From assembly GCA_044356305.1 (NCBI GenBank), contig JBIKWM010000032.1, forward strand, positions 1 through 36,509: 36,509 nucleotides of DNA, read 5' to 3'. The DNA comes from JBIKWM01 sp044356305. GTDB taxonomy: Bacteria; Bacteroidota; Bacteroidia; UBA10329. This document shows positions 1 to 8,515 of the stretch, piece by piece; the stretch's first letter is position 1; every line of letters begins with the position of its first letter. The notes beneath the pieces are model-generated. The model saw only the letters and a program-made list of their open reading frames with translations. It made no database searches and was not told the DNA's origin. Both the position numbers and the translations under genes were made by a program.

Positions 1-1604
1 CTGGATCTCCGTTGTTCGACCCCGCCCACCACATCATTGGCCAGCTATTTGGTGGCACGGCCAGCTGCTCAAACAATGTGGATGATTACTACGGCCGTTT
101 CAGTGTGAGCTGGAACACTGGCACGACCGCTGCAACACGCCTGCGCGACTGGCTCGACCCATCGAACACGGCCACCACCCTCGATGGCTGGGACCCTAAC
201 GCCCCAGTACTGGCGCTCGATGCCGGACTGACTGGGCTGACCGGAATAGCATCTGGTGCCATTCAGTGCGATGATCAGGTGACCATTTCGTACACCCTGC
301 GCAACTACGGTACCGACCCTCTCACCAGCGCCACCGTGGAATGGACCATTGATGGCGTGGCCCAGACCCCTTACAACTGGACCGGAAACCTCACCACCAA
401 CCAGACCACCACAGTCAATCTGCCCACGCAGGCCTATACCGCAGGCCTGCATACGGTGACGTTTGCCGTTACCATGGCCAACGGTAGCACCGACCCCAAT
501 GCCAACAATGATCAGGTTTCAGTATCATTTACAATTGTACTCGGCTCCGAGGCGCAGGTTGTGCTCACCACCGATCAGTATGGCGAAGAAACTTCATGGG
601 ACATAGCCGATGCCAATGGCAATGTGGTGGCGTCCGGTTCTGGCTACGGTGCCAGTGCCGATTACACCATTCCAGCCTGCCTGGCCGATGGGTGCTACAC
701 CTTTACCATTTATGATTCGTATGGCGATGGCATGTGCTGTGAATTTGGTAATGGCAGCTACGAGCTGAGGGACCCGTTCGGGGTACTTATCACATCGGGT
801 GGGTCATTTCAGGACCTTGAGAGTTATGATTTCTGCCTGCCGTTCATCGTTGAGCCACCGGTGGCCGCGTTCACAAGTTCGAGCACGACAGTGTGTACCG
901 GCAATACGGTCAATTTCACCAATCAGAGCACGCCTACCAACGGCAGCTCGTATGCTTGGACATTCCAAGGGGGCACACCGGCCACGAGCACTGCGGCCAA
1001 CCCATCGGTGACCTACGCATCGGCCGGTACTTACAACGTCAGTCTCACGGTGACCAACTCGGCCGGTACCGACACCCAGGCCTCCAATAACCTGATCACG
1101 GTGAACGCCAGCCCAAGTGCCACGGCCACATCGACCCCTGTTGATGTGACCACCGGAGGCAGCAACGGCACCGCCACGGTGAGTGTGACCGGTGGTACTG
1201 CGCCATACACCTACGATTGGAATCCCGGCACGGGCAACAGCGAGACGGTCAATGGCCTGAATGCCGGGAATTACACCGTGACCGTGACCGATGCAAACGG
1301 TTGCACCGCCAGCGCACAGACAGTGGTAGGCAGCAATGTGGGCATGGCCGATGCCTCTTGGGCCACAGCCGTTCGCCTTTTCCCAAATCCGACCCAGGGA
1401 CAGCTGATGGTGGAACTGCCCGATGGAATACATGCCACCGAGGCCCAGCTCATAGATATGACCGGCCGCACCCTGGCCCGTTACAGCATCAACGGCAACG
1501 GCCGCCTGAGCCTCGACCTGCGTGGCATGACCGAGGGGCTGTACCACCTGCGCATCAGCACTGCTAGCCAGAGCGCTGTGTTCAAAGTGGCTCTGATGGA
1601 CTGA
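1..1604 (+). CDS. Secreted trypsin-like serine protease with T9SS type A sorting domain (5' truncated)
   Basis: The reading frame is open from the first base, so the gene begins outside the window. The first complete codons read G-S-P-L-F-D, followed by IIGQLFGGTASC and a WLDP end. This matches the end of the lysyl-endopeptidase/trypsin-like fold, where the nucleophile lies in GxSGSPLFD; the probable catalytic Ser codon is split by the window edge (its last two bases are CT). Counting from base 12, about residues 1-55 are the end of the protease domain and 60-170 resemble a CARDB-type domain. Residues 175-275 are a module with the YDSYGDGMCCE motif typical of Bacteroidota secreted proteins, 285-365 are PKD-like, 366-440 are SprB-like, and 455-530 are a T9SS type A tail (LFPNPTQGQL, GLYHLRIS). 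It is probably exported through the T9SS and acts outside the cell. The family call is sound; substrate preference cannot be judged from this fragment. Confidence 0.88.
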   Translation, partial: GSPLFDPAHHIIGQLFGGTASCSNNVDDYYGRFSVSWNTGTTAATRLRDWLDPSNTATTLDGWDPNAPVLALDAGLTGLTGIASGAIQCDDQVTISYTLRNYGTDPLTSATVEWTIDGVAQTPYNWTGNLTTNQTTTVNLPTQAYTAGLHTVTFAVTMANGSTDPNANNDQVSVSFTIVLGSEAQVVLTTDQYGEETSWDIADANGNVVASGSGYGASADYTIPACLADGCYTFTIYDSYGDGMCCEFGNGSYELRDPFGVLITSGGSFQDLESYDFCLPFIVEPPVAAFTSSSTTVCTGNTVNFTNQSTPTNGSSYAWTFQGGTPATSTAANPSVTYASAGTYNVSLTVTNSAGTDTQASNNLITVNASPSATATSTPVDVTTGGSNGTATVSVTGGTAPYTYDWNPGTGNSETVNGLNAGNYTVTVTDANGCTASAQTVVGSNVGMADASWATAVRLFPNPTQGQLMVELPDGIHATEAQLIDMTGRTLARYSINGNGRLSLDLRGMTEGLYHLRISTASQSAVFKVALMD

Positions 1605-1627
1605 CCATCGGAATAATCCTGATTCAG

Positions 1628-1662
1628 AAGACCCCGCCCGGATCATCCGGACGGGGTCTTTT
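1628..1662 (+). terminator. Rho-independent terminator of the protease gene
   Basis: A 15-bp stem (1628-1642 with 1646-1660) has one mismatch and a 3-nt loop and is followed by TTTT. It lies 24 bp after the protease stop codon, in the correct orientation. Confidence 0.85.
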
Positions 1663-1761
1663 CAGTTGGTAAGGGGAGAGTCGTGCCTGATCAGTCAGTT
1701 CAGATCTGAGTTCTGACTGGCAGGGTTCGGCTTTAGGCGCTTTTGGGGCAAATGCGGAACA

Positions 1762-3075
1762 TCATTTCTTCTCCGGCTCTTTCTGCGCCACAATGGTGCG
1801 CGATAGCCGCCCCTGATCGTAAACGGCCTTGAACGTCACACTGCCATCGCGCTCCATGTAGGTGCTGGTGCCGTGCAGGCGGCCGTCCTTATAGGATGTG
1901 ATGAACCACACGGTGCCGGTCTCATACATGCCTTTGGTGAGGCCCTCCTGTTTACCGTCCTTGTAAGTGATCTCTTGAAACGGCCCACCGTTGGGGTACC
2001 ACAGTTTCCAGATGCCTTGCTTCACCCCTTTGGTGTAAAGGCCCGTTTCCTTCATCACCCCGTTGTCGTGCCATTCTTTTGACAGGCCGTCCATCAGTCC
2101 ATCGGTGTAGTTCACCTCGCTCTGCTTGAGCCCATTGGGGTACCACAGCTCGCACAGTCCGTTCTTAACTCCTTCTTTGAAATTGTTCTTGAACCGCTGC
2201 TTGCCATCTTCCTGCCAGCCTTCCCAAAGGCCGTCCATCTTTCCTTTGATGAAGCTGCCACGCTCTTTCATGGCACCATTGGCATGCCAACTGGTCCATT
2301 CGCCCGTTTCTTTATCACCCTCAAAGGCTCCTTTACTTAGATCCTTGCCGTCTTCGTACCACCGCTGCCACTGTCCCGATCGCAGGCCTTGGGCAAATCC
2401 GCCCTCCTTCCATCGGGTGCCTGTCTCTTCGTAATAGTAGGTCCACGAACCGCTGAGGCGGTCGTCTTTGAATTCGCCCTCACTGCCCAGTTTCCCGTTC
2501 CTATAGTAGAATTGCCAACGGCCCTGCCTCTTGTCGGCCACAAATGGGCCTTTCATCTCAGTCTTACCGTTATCGTACCACCACTCAAAGTTGCCTTCCT
2601 TCAATCCTTTGGCATAGCGGCCCTCAATGCTCTTGGCACCGTTCTCATGGAACTCGGCCACCGGACCCTCGGGTTCATCGGCCACGTAGGCCAACGAACG
2701 TTTCAGTTTCCCGTTGGGATGATACCATTTCCAAAGGCCGTCTTTGCGGCCATTCTTCATATTCCCCTCAAACTCAATCTTCCCATCGGCAAAATAGCTC
2801 TTGTTAAGGCCGTTGTCCATCTCCAGCACACTTAGCACCCTACCGTTGCGGTACTTGCACTCCCAACGGCCCACCTTGCGGCCCTGCTCGTAGCTGCCTG
2901 TGCAGCAGGGCTTGCCGTCATCATAGAAAGTCTGCCACGCTCCGTGGGGCACGGTATCTATCCTGAACCCTTTCTCTTTTACCTGCCCGTTGGGCCACTT
3001 GGTCTCGTATGCCGACTGGGCGTAGGATGCCGACAGGCCGGTGGCCGCGAGCAGAAGGAGTATCCTCATTTTCAT
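1762..3075 (-). CDS. Secreted MORN-variant (YwqK-like) repeat protein
   Basis: The protein has 437 residues from the ATG at 3075; an in-frame GTG one codon upstream is possible but less likely. It has an N-terminal signal peptide with probable cleavage after SYA, near residue 20. The rest is about 17 tandem repeats of roughly 22-24 residues built on a WYxNGxxxxxGxY pattern, for example WYHPNGKLKRSLAY, WYDNGKTEMKGPF and WHANGAMKERGSF. This is the MORN-repeat variant family that databases often label toxin-antitoxin system YwqK antitoxin. Nothing here indicates a toxin partner: its neighbours are a protease and a membrane protein. Such proteins are common in Bacteroidota and mostly of unknown function; a periplasmic or surface beta-solenoid-like scaffold is plausible. 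A TTCATTTG box (3083-3090, minus strand) lies 7 nt before the ATG. Confidence 0.85.
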   Translation of the reverse strand: MKMRILLLLAATGLSASYAQSAYETKWPNGQVKEKGFRIDTVPHGAWQTFYDDGKPCCTGSYEQGRKVGRWECKYRNGRVLSVLEMDNGLNKSYFADGKIEFEGNMKNGRKDGLWKWYHPNGKLKRSLAYVADEPEGPVAEFHENGAKSIEGRYAKGLKEGNFEWWYDNGKTEMKGPFVADKRQGRWQFYYRNGKLGSEGEFKDDRLSGSWTYYYEETGTRWKEGGFAQGLRSGQWQRWYEDGKDLSKGAFEGDKETGEWTSWHANGAMKERGSFIKGKMDGLWEGWQEDGKQRFKNNFKEGVKNGLCELWYPNGLKQSEVNYTDGLMDGLSKEWHDNGVMKETGLYTKGVKQGIWKLWYPNGGPFQEITYKDGKQEGLTKGMYETGTVWFITSYKDGRLHGTSTYMERDGSVTFKAVYDQGRLSRTIVAQKEPEKK

Positions 3076-3166
3076 CACCGTACAAATGAAACGGATAGGC
3101 CATGCAGCGTGCTCCCTTGCGCGCGTTACTTTTCAGCCGACTATTGACACGGTAATTCCATAGCAA

Positions 3167-3841
3167 GTGGGCACCCTCGACCTCATCCTCACCCGCACTC
3201 ATATCCTTGCCGGGGTGCTGGTGCTTCTTTCGGGTCTGGCCAATGTCGTTATGCGGCCCAAGGGAGGTAAGTGGCATAGACTTGTGGGCAAGATGTATGT
3301 GGCAGGCATGGCCACCATTTTCCTCTCGTCCATAGCCATCCTCACTCTTTTCAGGTTCAATCTGTTCCTATTGGTCATAGCCATTTTCAGTTTCTATATG
3401 TGTTTCAGTGGCTACCGGGTGCTGAGGCGCAAGAAGATGGGCCAGCAGACCTGGGTGGACTATGCCGGGGCCGCCATTGCCGGAGTGGCGGGTGCCGGGC
3501 TGACGCTGTTCGGCATATACGGTATGGTGATAAAAGGCGTTGATGTCCTTTACATCCTCTGCATCGTGTTCGGCCTCTCGACCCTGAATGCGGTGAGGGC
3601 CGACATTAACGCATTCCGTGGCCGCGGCATGGACGACCGCATGTGGGGGTTCTATCAGCACCTACAGGCCATGCTGGGCAGTTACATAGCGGCTGTGACG
3701 GCCTTTGCGGTGCAGAATGGCGACCGTTTCGCACCGGATTTCGAGCATCAATGGCTGTTCTGGGTGGTGCCGCCTGTGGTGGGCACCACCTGCATCGTGT
3801 ACATGGTGCGGCATTACCGCAATAAACATAGCGCAGCCTGA
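3167..3841 (+). CDS. Multi-pass inner-membrane protein, DUF2306-like
   Basis: This 224-residue protein uses a GTG start. Six or seven hydrophobic segments are visible: HILAGVLVLLSGLANVV, then about 45-62, 63-80, 95-115, 118-135, 165-180 and 195-215. The motif HLQAMLGSYIAAVTAF and the conserved early His (THILAG) resemble DUF2306-type predicted membrane proteins, whose biochemical role is not settled. The stop codon overlaps the next gene (TGATG), so the two are probably co-transcribed and translationally coupled. No TAnnTTTG box like those at other genes here is evident upstream. The family assignment is from memory and moderate; the membrane topology is clear. Confidence 0.65.
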   Translation: MGTLDLILTRTHILAGVLVLLSGLANVVMRPKGGKWHRLVGKMYVAGMATIFLSSIAILTLFRFNLFLLVIAIFSFYMCFSGYRVLRRKKMGQQTWVDYAGAAIAGVAGAGLTLFGIYGMVIKGVDVLYILCIVFGLSTLNAVRADINAFRGRGMDDRMWGFYQHLQAMLGSYIAAVTAFAVQNGDRFAPDFEHQWLFWVVPPVVGTTCIVYMVRHYRNKHSAA

Positions 3842-4995
3842 TGTACACGGTGGTGCAGGTGCTTGTCATGTTCGCCTTCCCGGCCCTGGTGGCCGAGGTG
3901 GCCAAATGCAACCGCATGGCAGGCATGATAGGCCCCGTGGTGCTGTGCTACGGCCTGGGCCTGCTGTTGGGCAATCTGCCCAGCAGCCCTGTGGATGTGG
4001 CCCTGAGCCAGAGTGTGGCCGAGGCCGTGATACCCGTGGCCATTGCGCTCATGCTGTTCAGTACCCGATTCGTAAGCTGGTTCCGCTATGCCGGGCGGGC
4101 GGTGTTCTCGTTCGGCCTGCAGATGCTGGCGGTGATCATCGTATCGCTCACATTGCCGCTACTGTTCAGGCATCTGGCCACCGACCGCCCCGACCTGTGG
4201 AAGATAAGCGGCATGCTGGTGGGGGTGTACACCGGTGGTACCCCCAACCTGGCTGCCATCGGCACCGCGCTTGGTGCGGGCAACGAGACCTTCATAGCAC
4301 TCAATGCCTGCGATCTGCTCATGAGTGCCACCTACCTGCTGCTGCTCATGACCGTGGCACAGCGGCTGGCCCTGAGGTTCCTTCCATCGTTTGTGCCACT
4401 GCCCGAAACCGATCGCGATTCCACGTTCCATTACCTCAACCAGCAGAAGGATCTCTCAATGCAGCGTATGGCGCTGCACCTCGCGGGCATGGTGCTGCTG
4501 GCAGCGGCCATCATGGGCCTGAGTGTGGGGTTCTCGCTGCTGGTGGCCGATGCCATCACGGCTCCAAACGTCATGCTCGGGGTCACCACGCTCAGCATAG
4601 CCGCGTCTTTTATCCCGTATGTGCGCAACGTGCCCAAGACCTACGAGCTGGGCGAGTATTTCCTGCTGGTGTTCTGCCTCGGCATTGGCTCCATATCAAA
4701 TGCCACCGTGTTGGCGCAGACCAGCCCCGCACTGCTGGCTTACGTGGCCGCCATGATGTGGCTCTCCATCCTGGTGCATTTTGCGCTGTCATGGCTGTTC
4801 AGGGTCGATGCCGACACCATGCTCATCACCAGCGTGGCGGGCATATTCGGCCCGGCCTTCATTGGCCCGGTGGCAGCCGTGCTCAAGAACCGCGACATAG
4901 TGGTATCGGGCCTCACCACCGGACTGGTGGGCTATGCCGTGGCCAACTACCTGGGGCTGGCGGTGGCCCATGCCGTGCGGGCCATCTATTTCTGA
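3841..4995 (+). CDS. DUF819 family integral membrane protein
   Basis: This 384-residue polytopic protein has about ten hydrophobic segments along its length. The motif GVYTGGTPNLAAIGTALG (about residues 127-144) followed by a second half with GPAFIGPVAAVLKN (about 332-345) is typical of DUF819 (YjcL-like) proteins. These have an inverted-repeat transporter-like architecture related to sodium-dependent carriers, but no established substrate. The start ATG overlaps the TGA of the preceding membrane protein by one base, which implies coupling. The gene converges on the next minus-strand gene with only 18 bp between them and no obvious terminator. A transport role is inference from topology and family. 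Confidence 0.78.
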   Translation: MYTVVQVLVMFAFPALVAEVAKCNRMAGMIGPVVLCYGLGLLLGNLPSSPVDVALSQSVAEAVIPVAIALMLFSTRFVSWFRYAGRAVFSFGLQMLAVIIVSLTLPLLFRHLATDRPDLWKISGMLVGVYTGGTPNLAAIGTALGAGNETFIALNACDLLMSATYLLLLMTVAQRLALRFLPSFVPLPETDRDSTFHYLNQQKDLSMQRMALHLAGMVLLAAAIMGLSVGFSLLVADAITAPNVMLGVTTLSIAASFIPYVRNVPKTYELGEYFLLVFCLGIGSISNATVLAQTSPALLAYVAAMMWLSILVHFALSWLFRVDADTMLITSVAGIFGPAFIGPVAAVLKNRDIVVSGLTTGLVGYAVANYLGLAVAHAVRAIYF

Positions 4996-5013
4996 AGGAG
5001 ACGGTTCAGTGCC

Positions 5014-5970
5014 TCAGGGAGTGGGCACATCGGGCGTCAGAGAATTCAGCACGATATCGGGCACGGGTATGCTCAGTTCATCATGATGTTCGGGGATGCG
5101 CAGGGCAGTGCCGGTATCTATATAGGGTGGCAGGGCAGCCCGTAGGTCGGCATCGCCCACCATTAAAGTGCTTATGGTAAAGCGGCCCTCTTCATTTGCG
5201 GTGGCGCGGGCACCGCTCTGCACGAGTGTGATAACGGCACCCGCTGCCGGAGCGCCCCCGGGCAGCAGCACCCGCCCGCTCAGCACCGCAGCAGGTCCTT
5301 TGCCCGCATACAGCAGGCCCCAGGCTCGGGCCTTGTCGCGCATGCTCGAGGGCGATTCTTCGCTGTAGAAGGTCTCTACCTCGTTCCATATGCGCCTTAT
5401 CAGGCGGTCGGCCTCCTTGTTCAGGGCCTCGAGCGCCTCTTGGGCGTTGTTGAGGTTGAGGTGCAGCGTGCTCTGTGTGATTATGGCGGCCTGAGCAGCA
5501 GTGGCGGCCGCCTGCACCTCGCCCGCATCGGGGTTGGCCATGGGCAGGCCACCGGCCGCCACACGGGCCGCATCGCCTGTCACTATGGCCTTGCACCAGT
5601 ACAGCACGAGGCTCTCCTTTAGCATATCGGGCACACGGTCGCTATCGGTATCGAGCCCGTAGTTTGCCCGATGCGCCTTTCTGTACTTGCCCCGAGCCAC
5701 CCCCAGATTGAACACCTGTATGAAATGGTTGGCCAGCGTGCGCGCCTCGTTCACCGCTGCGTTCTTGGTGGGGGTGTGCGCGGTCTGTTCTGCCATGGCG
5801 TGTTGCACCGCACGTATGCGGGCCGTGTAAAGGGGCTGCATGGCCACCAGGCGTGCTGCTGTGGCGCTGCTAAGTACCTGGGTGCCGGGTGCCTGATTGA
5901 TAAGCGCGTTGTGCGCCCCGTTAAGGGCATTCGCGCGGCCTGCTATGGTGCGGGGTAAGAGACGGATCAT
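5014..5970 (-). CDS. Unrecognised alpha-helical protein with C-terminal carboxypeptidase-regulatory-like domain
   Basis: The protein has 318 residues from the ATG at 5970. Residues 1-225 are Ala-rich, probably helical and match no family I recognise; they include DTDSDRVPDM (about 125-134), reminiscent of Asp-rich calcium-binding loops, and a heptad-like stretch (LNNAQEALEALNKEADRLI). Residues 232-318 look like a beta-sandwich of the CarboxypepD_reg/CNA-B kind: LSGRVLLPGGAPAAGAVITL, then EEGRFTISTLMVGDADLRA. The N-terminus (MIRLLPRTIAGRANAL) is not a convincing signal peptide, so localisation is uncertain. Upstream is the AT-rich gap 5971-6511, which must hold its promoter unless it is co-transcribed with the E1 gene. 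Similar architectures occur as hypothetical proteins in Bacteroidota. Confidence 0.65.
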   Translation of the reverse strand: MIRLLPRTIAGRANALNGAHNALINQAPGTQVLSSATAARLVAMQPLYTARIRAVQHAMAEQTAHTPTKNAAVNEARTLANHFIQVFNLGVARGKYRKAHRANYGLDTDSDRVPDMLKESLVLYWCKAIVTGDAARVAAGGLPMANPDAGEVQAAATAAQAAIITQSTLHLNLNNAQEALEALNKEADRLIRRIWNEVETFYSEESPSSMRDKARAWGLLYAGKGPAAVLSGRVLLPGGAPAAGAVITLVQSGARATANEEGRFTISTLMVGDADLRAALPPYIDTGTALRIPEHHDELSIPVPDIVLNSLTPDVPTP

Positions 5971-6113
5971 GGTTGTGGTGTGCGGTCAGCGATCGGTGGA
6001 GGTAACGACTGTGTATGAGGCCTCTGAGGGAATGATCTTCAATTTTCAGGTCGTTATATTAGTATCTATCGGCCAGTTCATAAGCTGTAGAACAGTTATC
6101 TCTGAAAGGATAT

Positions 6114-6127
6114 AATGATCGATCATT
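6114..6127. repeat. 14-bp perfect palindrome AATGATCGATCATT
   Basis: The sequence is its own reverse complement, with no spacer. It sits at the left edge of the AT-rich island, upstream of the minus-strand gene ending at 5014, and could be a dimeric regulator site. No regulator gene is adjacent. Confidence 0.5.
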
Positions 6128-6145
6128 GATTCATTAAGCATATTC

Positions 6146-6161
6146 ATATCTATATAGATAT
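6146..6161. repeat. 16-bp perfect palindrome ATATCTATATAGATAT
   Basis: This perfect dyad starts 19 bp after the end of the palindrome at 6114-6127 (centres about 33 bp, or three helical turns, apart). AT-rich dyads occur by chance more often in such a composition, so function is uncertain. Confidence 0.45.
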
Positions 6162-6375
6162 TGAGCAAATGTACATCAAGTATATAAATATGGATTGATT
6201 AAATGATAAACAAATATATTAGATAATTCTGAATGATATACTGATTTCATAAATATGCAATGAGCATATAAATATTGATATGATGCCTGTAAATATAAAC
6301 AGACCTAATGTTGAAAATCACATGGCATTTTATCATGTGTGAAAGAAACAGATAAAATTATTCGTATTAGCATCA

Positions 6376-6423
6376 CACATGCGAATAGTATATATTGCTC
6401 TACATATTGAGCTTTCGTATGTG
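6376..6423. repeat. Imperfect inverted repeat with alternative arm
   Basis: Arms 6376-6385 and 6414-6423 pair at 9 of 10 positions, with an inner GCTC/GAGC stem between them. A third copy of the right arm (TTCGTAT, 6361-6367) lies just left of the left arm, so the centre arm could pair with either neighbour. Confidence 0.4.
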
Positions 6424-6511
6424 CACAGTAAGCACAGCAATCCTGTGCCAATGGCTGTAAGACCTCAACTACGCCAGTAATCCGGCCTGACTGTGGCTTT
6501 CTGGCCTATCC

Positions 6512-8488
6512 TCAATATTCCATCAGCCTTTCCACCATGGACCCGAAGCGGTCCTTGGGCAGAAAGTTCCATTCCAGCTTAGATGAGAACGGCACGGGGG
6601 TGTCGAGGCTGGCGCAGCGCAGCACGGGGGCATCGAGGTGCCCGAAGCAGTTCTCGGTTATCCATGCTGATATATCGGAGCTGATGCTGCCCGTAAGGGT
6701 GTCTTCGTGCAATATGATGGCACGGCCCGTTCTGCGCACAGTGGCTGCCACCGCCTCCTGGTCAAAGGGCAGCAGGGTGCGCAGGTCGAGCAGATCGGCT
6801 TTGATTTGCGGGTTCCTGTCAAGATATTCCATGGCCCAATGCACCCCGATGCCGTAGGTTATGATGCTCAGGTCGGTGCCCTCGCGCACCAGCGCTGCCT
6901 TGCCAAGGGGCAGGTTGTAGTAGCCCTTGGGCACCTGCCCTTTCACGCTGCGGTATAGGGCCTTCTGCTCAAAGTAGATCACCGGGTTAGGGTCCTCAAT
7001 GGCACTTATCAGCAGGCCTTTGGCATCGGCCGGAAATGCGGGGTACACCACCTTTAGGCCGGGTGTGTGGTAAAACCACGCCTCGTTGCTCTGGCTATGG
7101 AAGGGCCCAGCGCCCACGCCTGCCCCGGTGGGCATGCGCACCACCACATCGGCATTTTGGCCCCAGCGGTAGTGCATCTTGGCCAGATTGTTCACTATCT
7201 GATTGAATCCGCAGGTCACAAAATCAGCGAACTGCATCTCCACCATGGCCTTCATGCCTCTTATGCTGAGGCCGAGGCCCGCACCTACAATGGCACTCTC
7301 GCACAGAGGTGTGTTGCGTACCCGGCCTTTGCCAAATTCGTCAACAAAACCCTCGGTCACCTTGAAAACGCCCCCGTATTCGGCTATGTCCTGCCCCATC
7401 AGCACCAGGCCTTGGTGCCTTCGCATGGCCTCGCGCAGCCCATCGCTTATGGCATCTACCAGGCGCATCTCCTCGGTGGCGCTGGCCGGTGTTTCCTCTT
7501 TCTGCACAAACGGTGCATAGATGTCGGCCAGTTCTGCAGCGGTATCGGGCGTTATATCCGGCTCATTGAAAGCGTATTCAAGCCCCGTTTCAATCTGCTT
7601 GCGGAACTCGGCCCTGAGTTCTTCCACCCATTCGGGCGTGACTATCCCGGTTTCGAGCAGAAACCGCTCGTAGTTCTCCATCGGGTCCTTCTTGGCCCAT
7701 TCATCAAACAGTTCCTGCGGAACGTATTTGGTGCCACTGGCCTCCTCGTGGCCGCGCATCCTGAAGGTGAGGCACTCAAATATCACCGGCCTCGGATTCT
7801 GCCGCAGGTCGGCAGCCAATCGCTTTGCAGCCGTATATACCTCCACAATGTTATTGCCGTCCACCTGCACGGCCTCCATACCATAGCCGATGCCCTTATC
7901 AATGAACTGCTTGCACCTGAACTGCTCGTTGCTGGGCGTACTTAGGCCGTAGCCGTTGTTCTCTATCACAAAGATCACGGGCAGTTGCCACACGGCCGCC
8001 ACGTTGAGGCTCTCGTGAAAGTCGCCCTCGCTCGATCCGCCATCGCCCGAAAAGACAGCCGTCACCTTCTTTTCCCCTTTGAGCAGGTGCGAAAGCGCAA
8101 TGCCATCGGCCAGACCCATCTGCGGCCCGAGGTGCGATATCATGCCAATGATGTGGTGCGCATTGCTTCCAAAGTGGAAACTCCGCTCGCGCCCTTTGCT
8201 GAACCCGTTCGCCTTGCCCTGAAACTGCGCGAAAAGCTGGCCGAGGTCCATGCCCCGACCCGTGAAAACGCCCAGGTTGCGGTGCATGGGAAGGATGTAC
8301 TCATCGGAATCCAATGCCGCGGTGAGTCCGCACGATATGGCCTCTTGCCCGATGCCAGAGAACCACTTGCTCACCCGGCCCTGACGCAGCAGCACCAGCA
8401 TCTTCTCCTCTATCATGCGCGGCAACAGGATGGCCCGGTAGAGGTGTTTCAGTTCATCGGTGGTAAGTCCTTCCCTGTTGAATTGCAT
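6512..8488 (-). CDS. Fused alpha/beta E1 component of a 2-oxoacid dehydrogenase (branched-chain type likely)
   Basis: The protein has 658 residues from the ATG at 8488. The frame is open 15 codons further, but that extension overlaps the promoter box at 8516-8523. Residues about 1-330 are the alpha subunit with the thiamine-diphosphate motif GDGGSSEGDFHE...IENN (148-178). About 345-658 are the beta subunit (GQDIAEYGGVFKVTEGF, then MRMPTGAGVGAGPFHSQS-like segments). The two chains are separate genes in most bacteria; this single-chain form is common in Bacteroidota. It should decarboxylate a 2-oxoacid and pass the acyl group to a lipoyl E2. I favour a branched-chain (2-oxoisovalerate) substrate from overall resemblance, which would feed the iso-fatty acids typical of the phylum. 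No E2 or E3 gene is adjacent. Confidence 0.85.
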   Translation of the reverse strand: MQFNREGLTTDELKHLYRAILLPRMIEEKMLVLLRQGRVSKWFSGIGQEAISCGLTAALDSDEYILPMHRNLGVFTGRGMDLGQLFAQFQGKANGFSKGRERSFHFGSNAHHIIGMISHLGPQMGLADGIALSHLLKGEKKVTAVFSGDGGSSEGDFHESLNVAAVWQLPVIFVIENNGYGLSTPSNEQFRCKQFIDKGIGYGMEAVQVDGNNIVEVYTAAKRLAADLRQNPRPVIFECLTFRMRGHEEASGTKYVPQELFDEWAKKDPMENYERFLLETGIVTPEWVEELRAEFRKQIETGLEYAFNEPDITPDTAAELADIYAPFVQKEETPASATEEMRLVDAISDGLREAMRRHQGLVLMGQDIAEYGGVFKVTEGFVDEFGKGRVRNTPLCESAIVGAGLGLSIRGMKAMVEMQFADFVTCGFNQIVNNLAKMHYRWGQNADVVVRMPTGAGVGAGPFHSQSNEAWFYHTPGLKVVYPAFPADAKGLLISAIEDPNPVIYFEQKALYRSVKGQVPKGYYNLPLGKAALVREGTDLSIITYGIGVHWAMEYLDRNPQIKADLLDLRTLLPFDQEAVAATVRRTGRAIILHEDTLTGSISSDISAWITENCFGHLDAPVLRCASLDTPVPFSSKLEWNFLPKDRFGSMVERLMEY

Positions 8489-8515
8489 GGTGTATGCGCG
8501 TTTTTTTGCGGGCGG

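Larger units (their letters stand above)
5971..6511. other. Gene-free AT-rich island with palindromes
   Basis: I see no convincing gene in these 541 bases. By my count G+C is about 26% over 6121-6420, against far higher values in all neighbouring genes. It contains two perfect palindromes (6114-6127 and 6146-6161), several ATAAATAT-type words between 6181 and 6300, a CACATG/CATGTG hairpin near 6320-6340, and three alternating arms TTCGTAT/ATGCGAA/TTCGTAT (6361-6367, 6379-6385, 6414-6420). It lies between two minus-strand genes and so must carry the end of the E1 transcript and possibly the promoter of the 5014-5970 gene. Confidence 0.6.

Noticed and set aside
804..1646. 280-codon minus-strand frame over the first protease gene
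   Set aside because: The plus strand carries protease, PKD and T9SS domains throughout; the minus frame is compositionally odd and starts in the terminator region.
1762..3075. MORN/YwqK protein as a toxin-antitoxin antitoxin
   Set aside because: It has a signal peptide and no candidate toxin next to it.
3705..5180. 491-codon plus-strand open frame overlapping the DUF819 gene
   Set aside because: It is a shadow in another frame of GC-rich coding DNA: Gly/Arg/His/Pro/Cys-rich with no domain, while the overlapped frame encodes a clear membrane family.
5971..6511. AT-rich island as oriC
   Set aside because: I found no cluster of DnaA boxes (TTATCCACA-like), and no dnaA, dnaN or gidA gene is adjacent.
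7067..7945. 292-codon frame antisense to the E1 gene
   Set aside because: The opposite strand encodes an unmistakable, full-length E1 enzyme; the antisense product has no family features.
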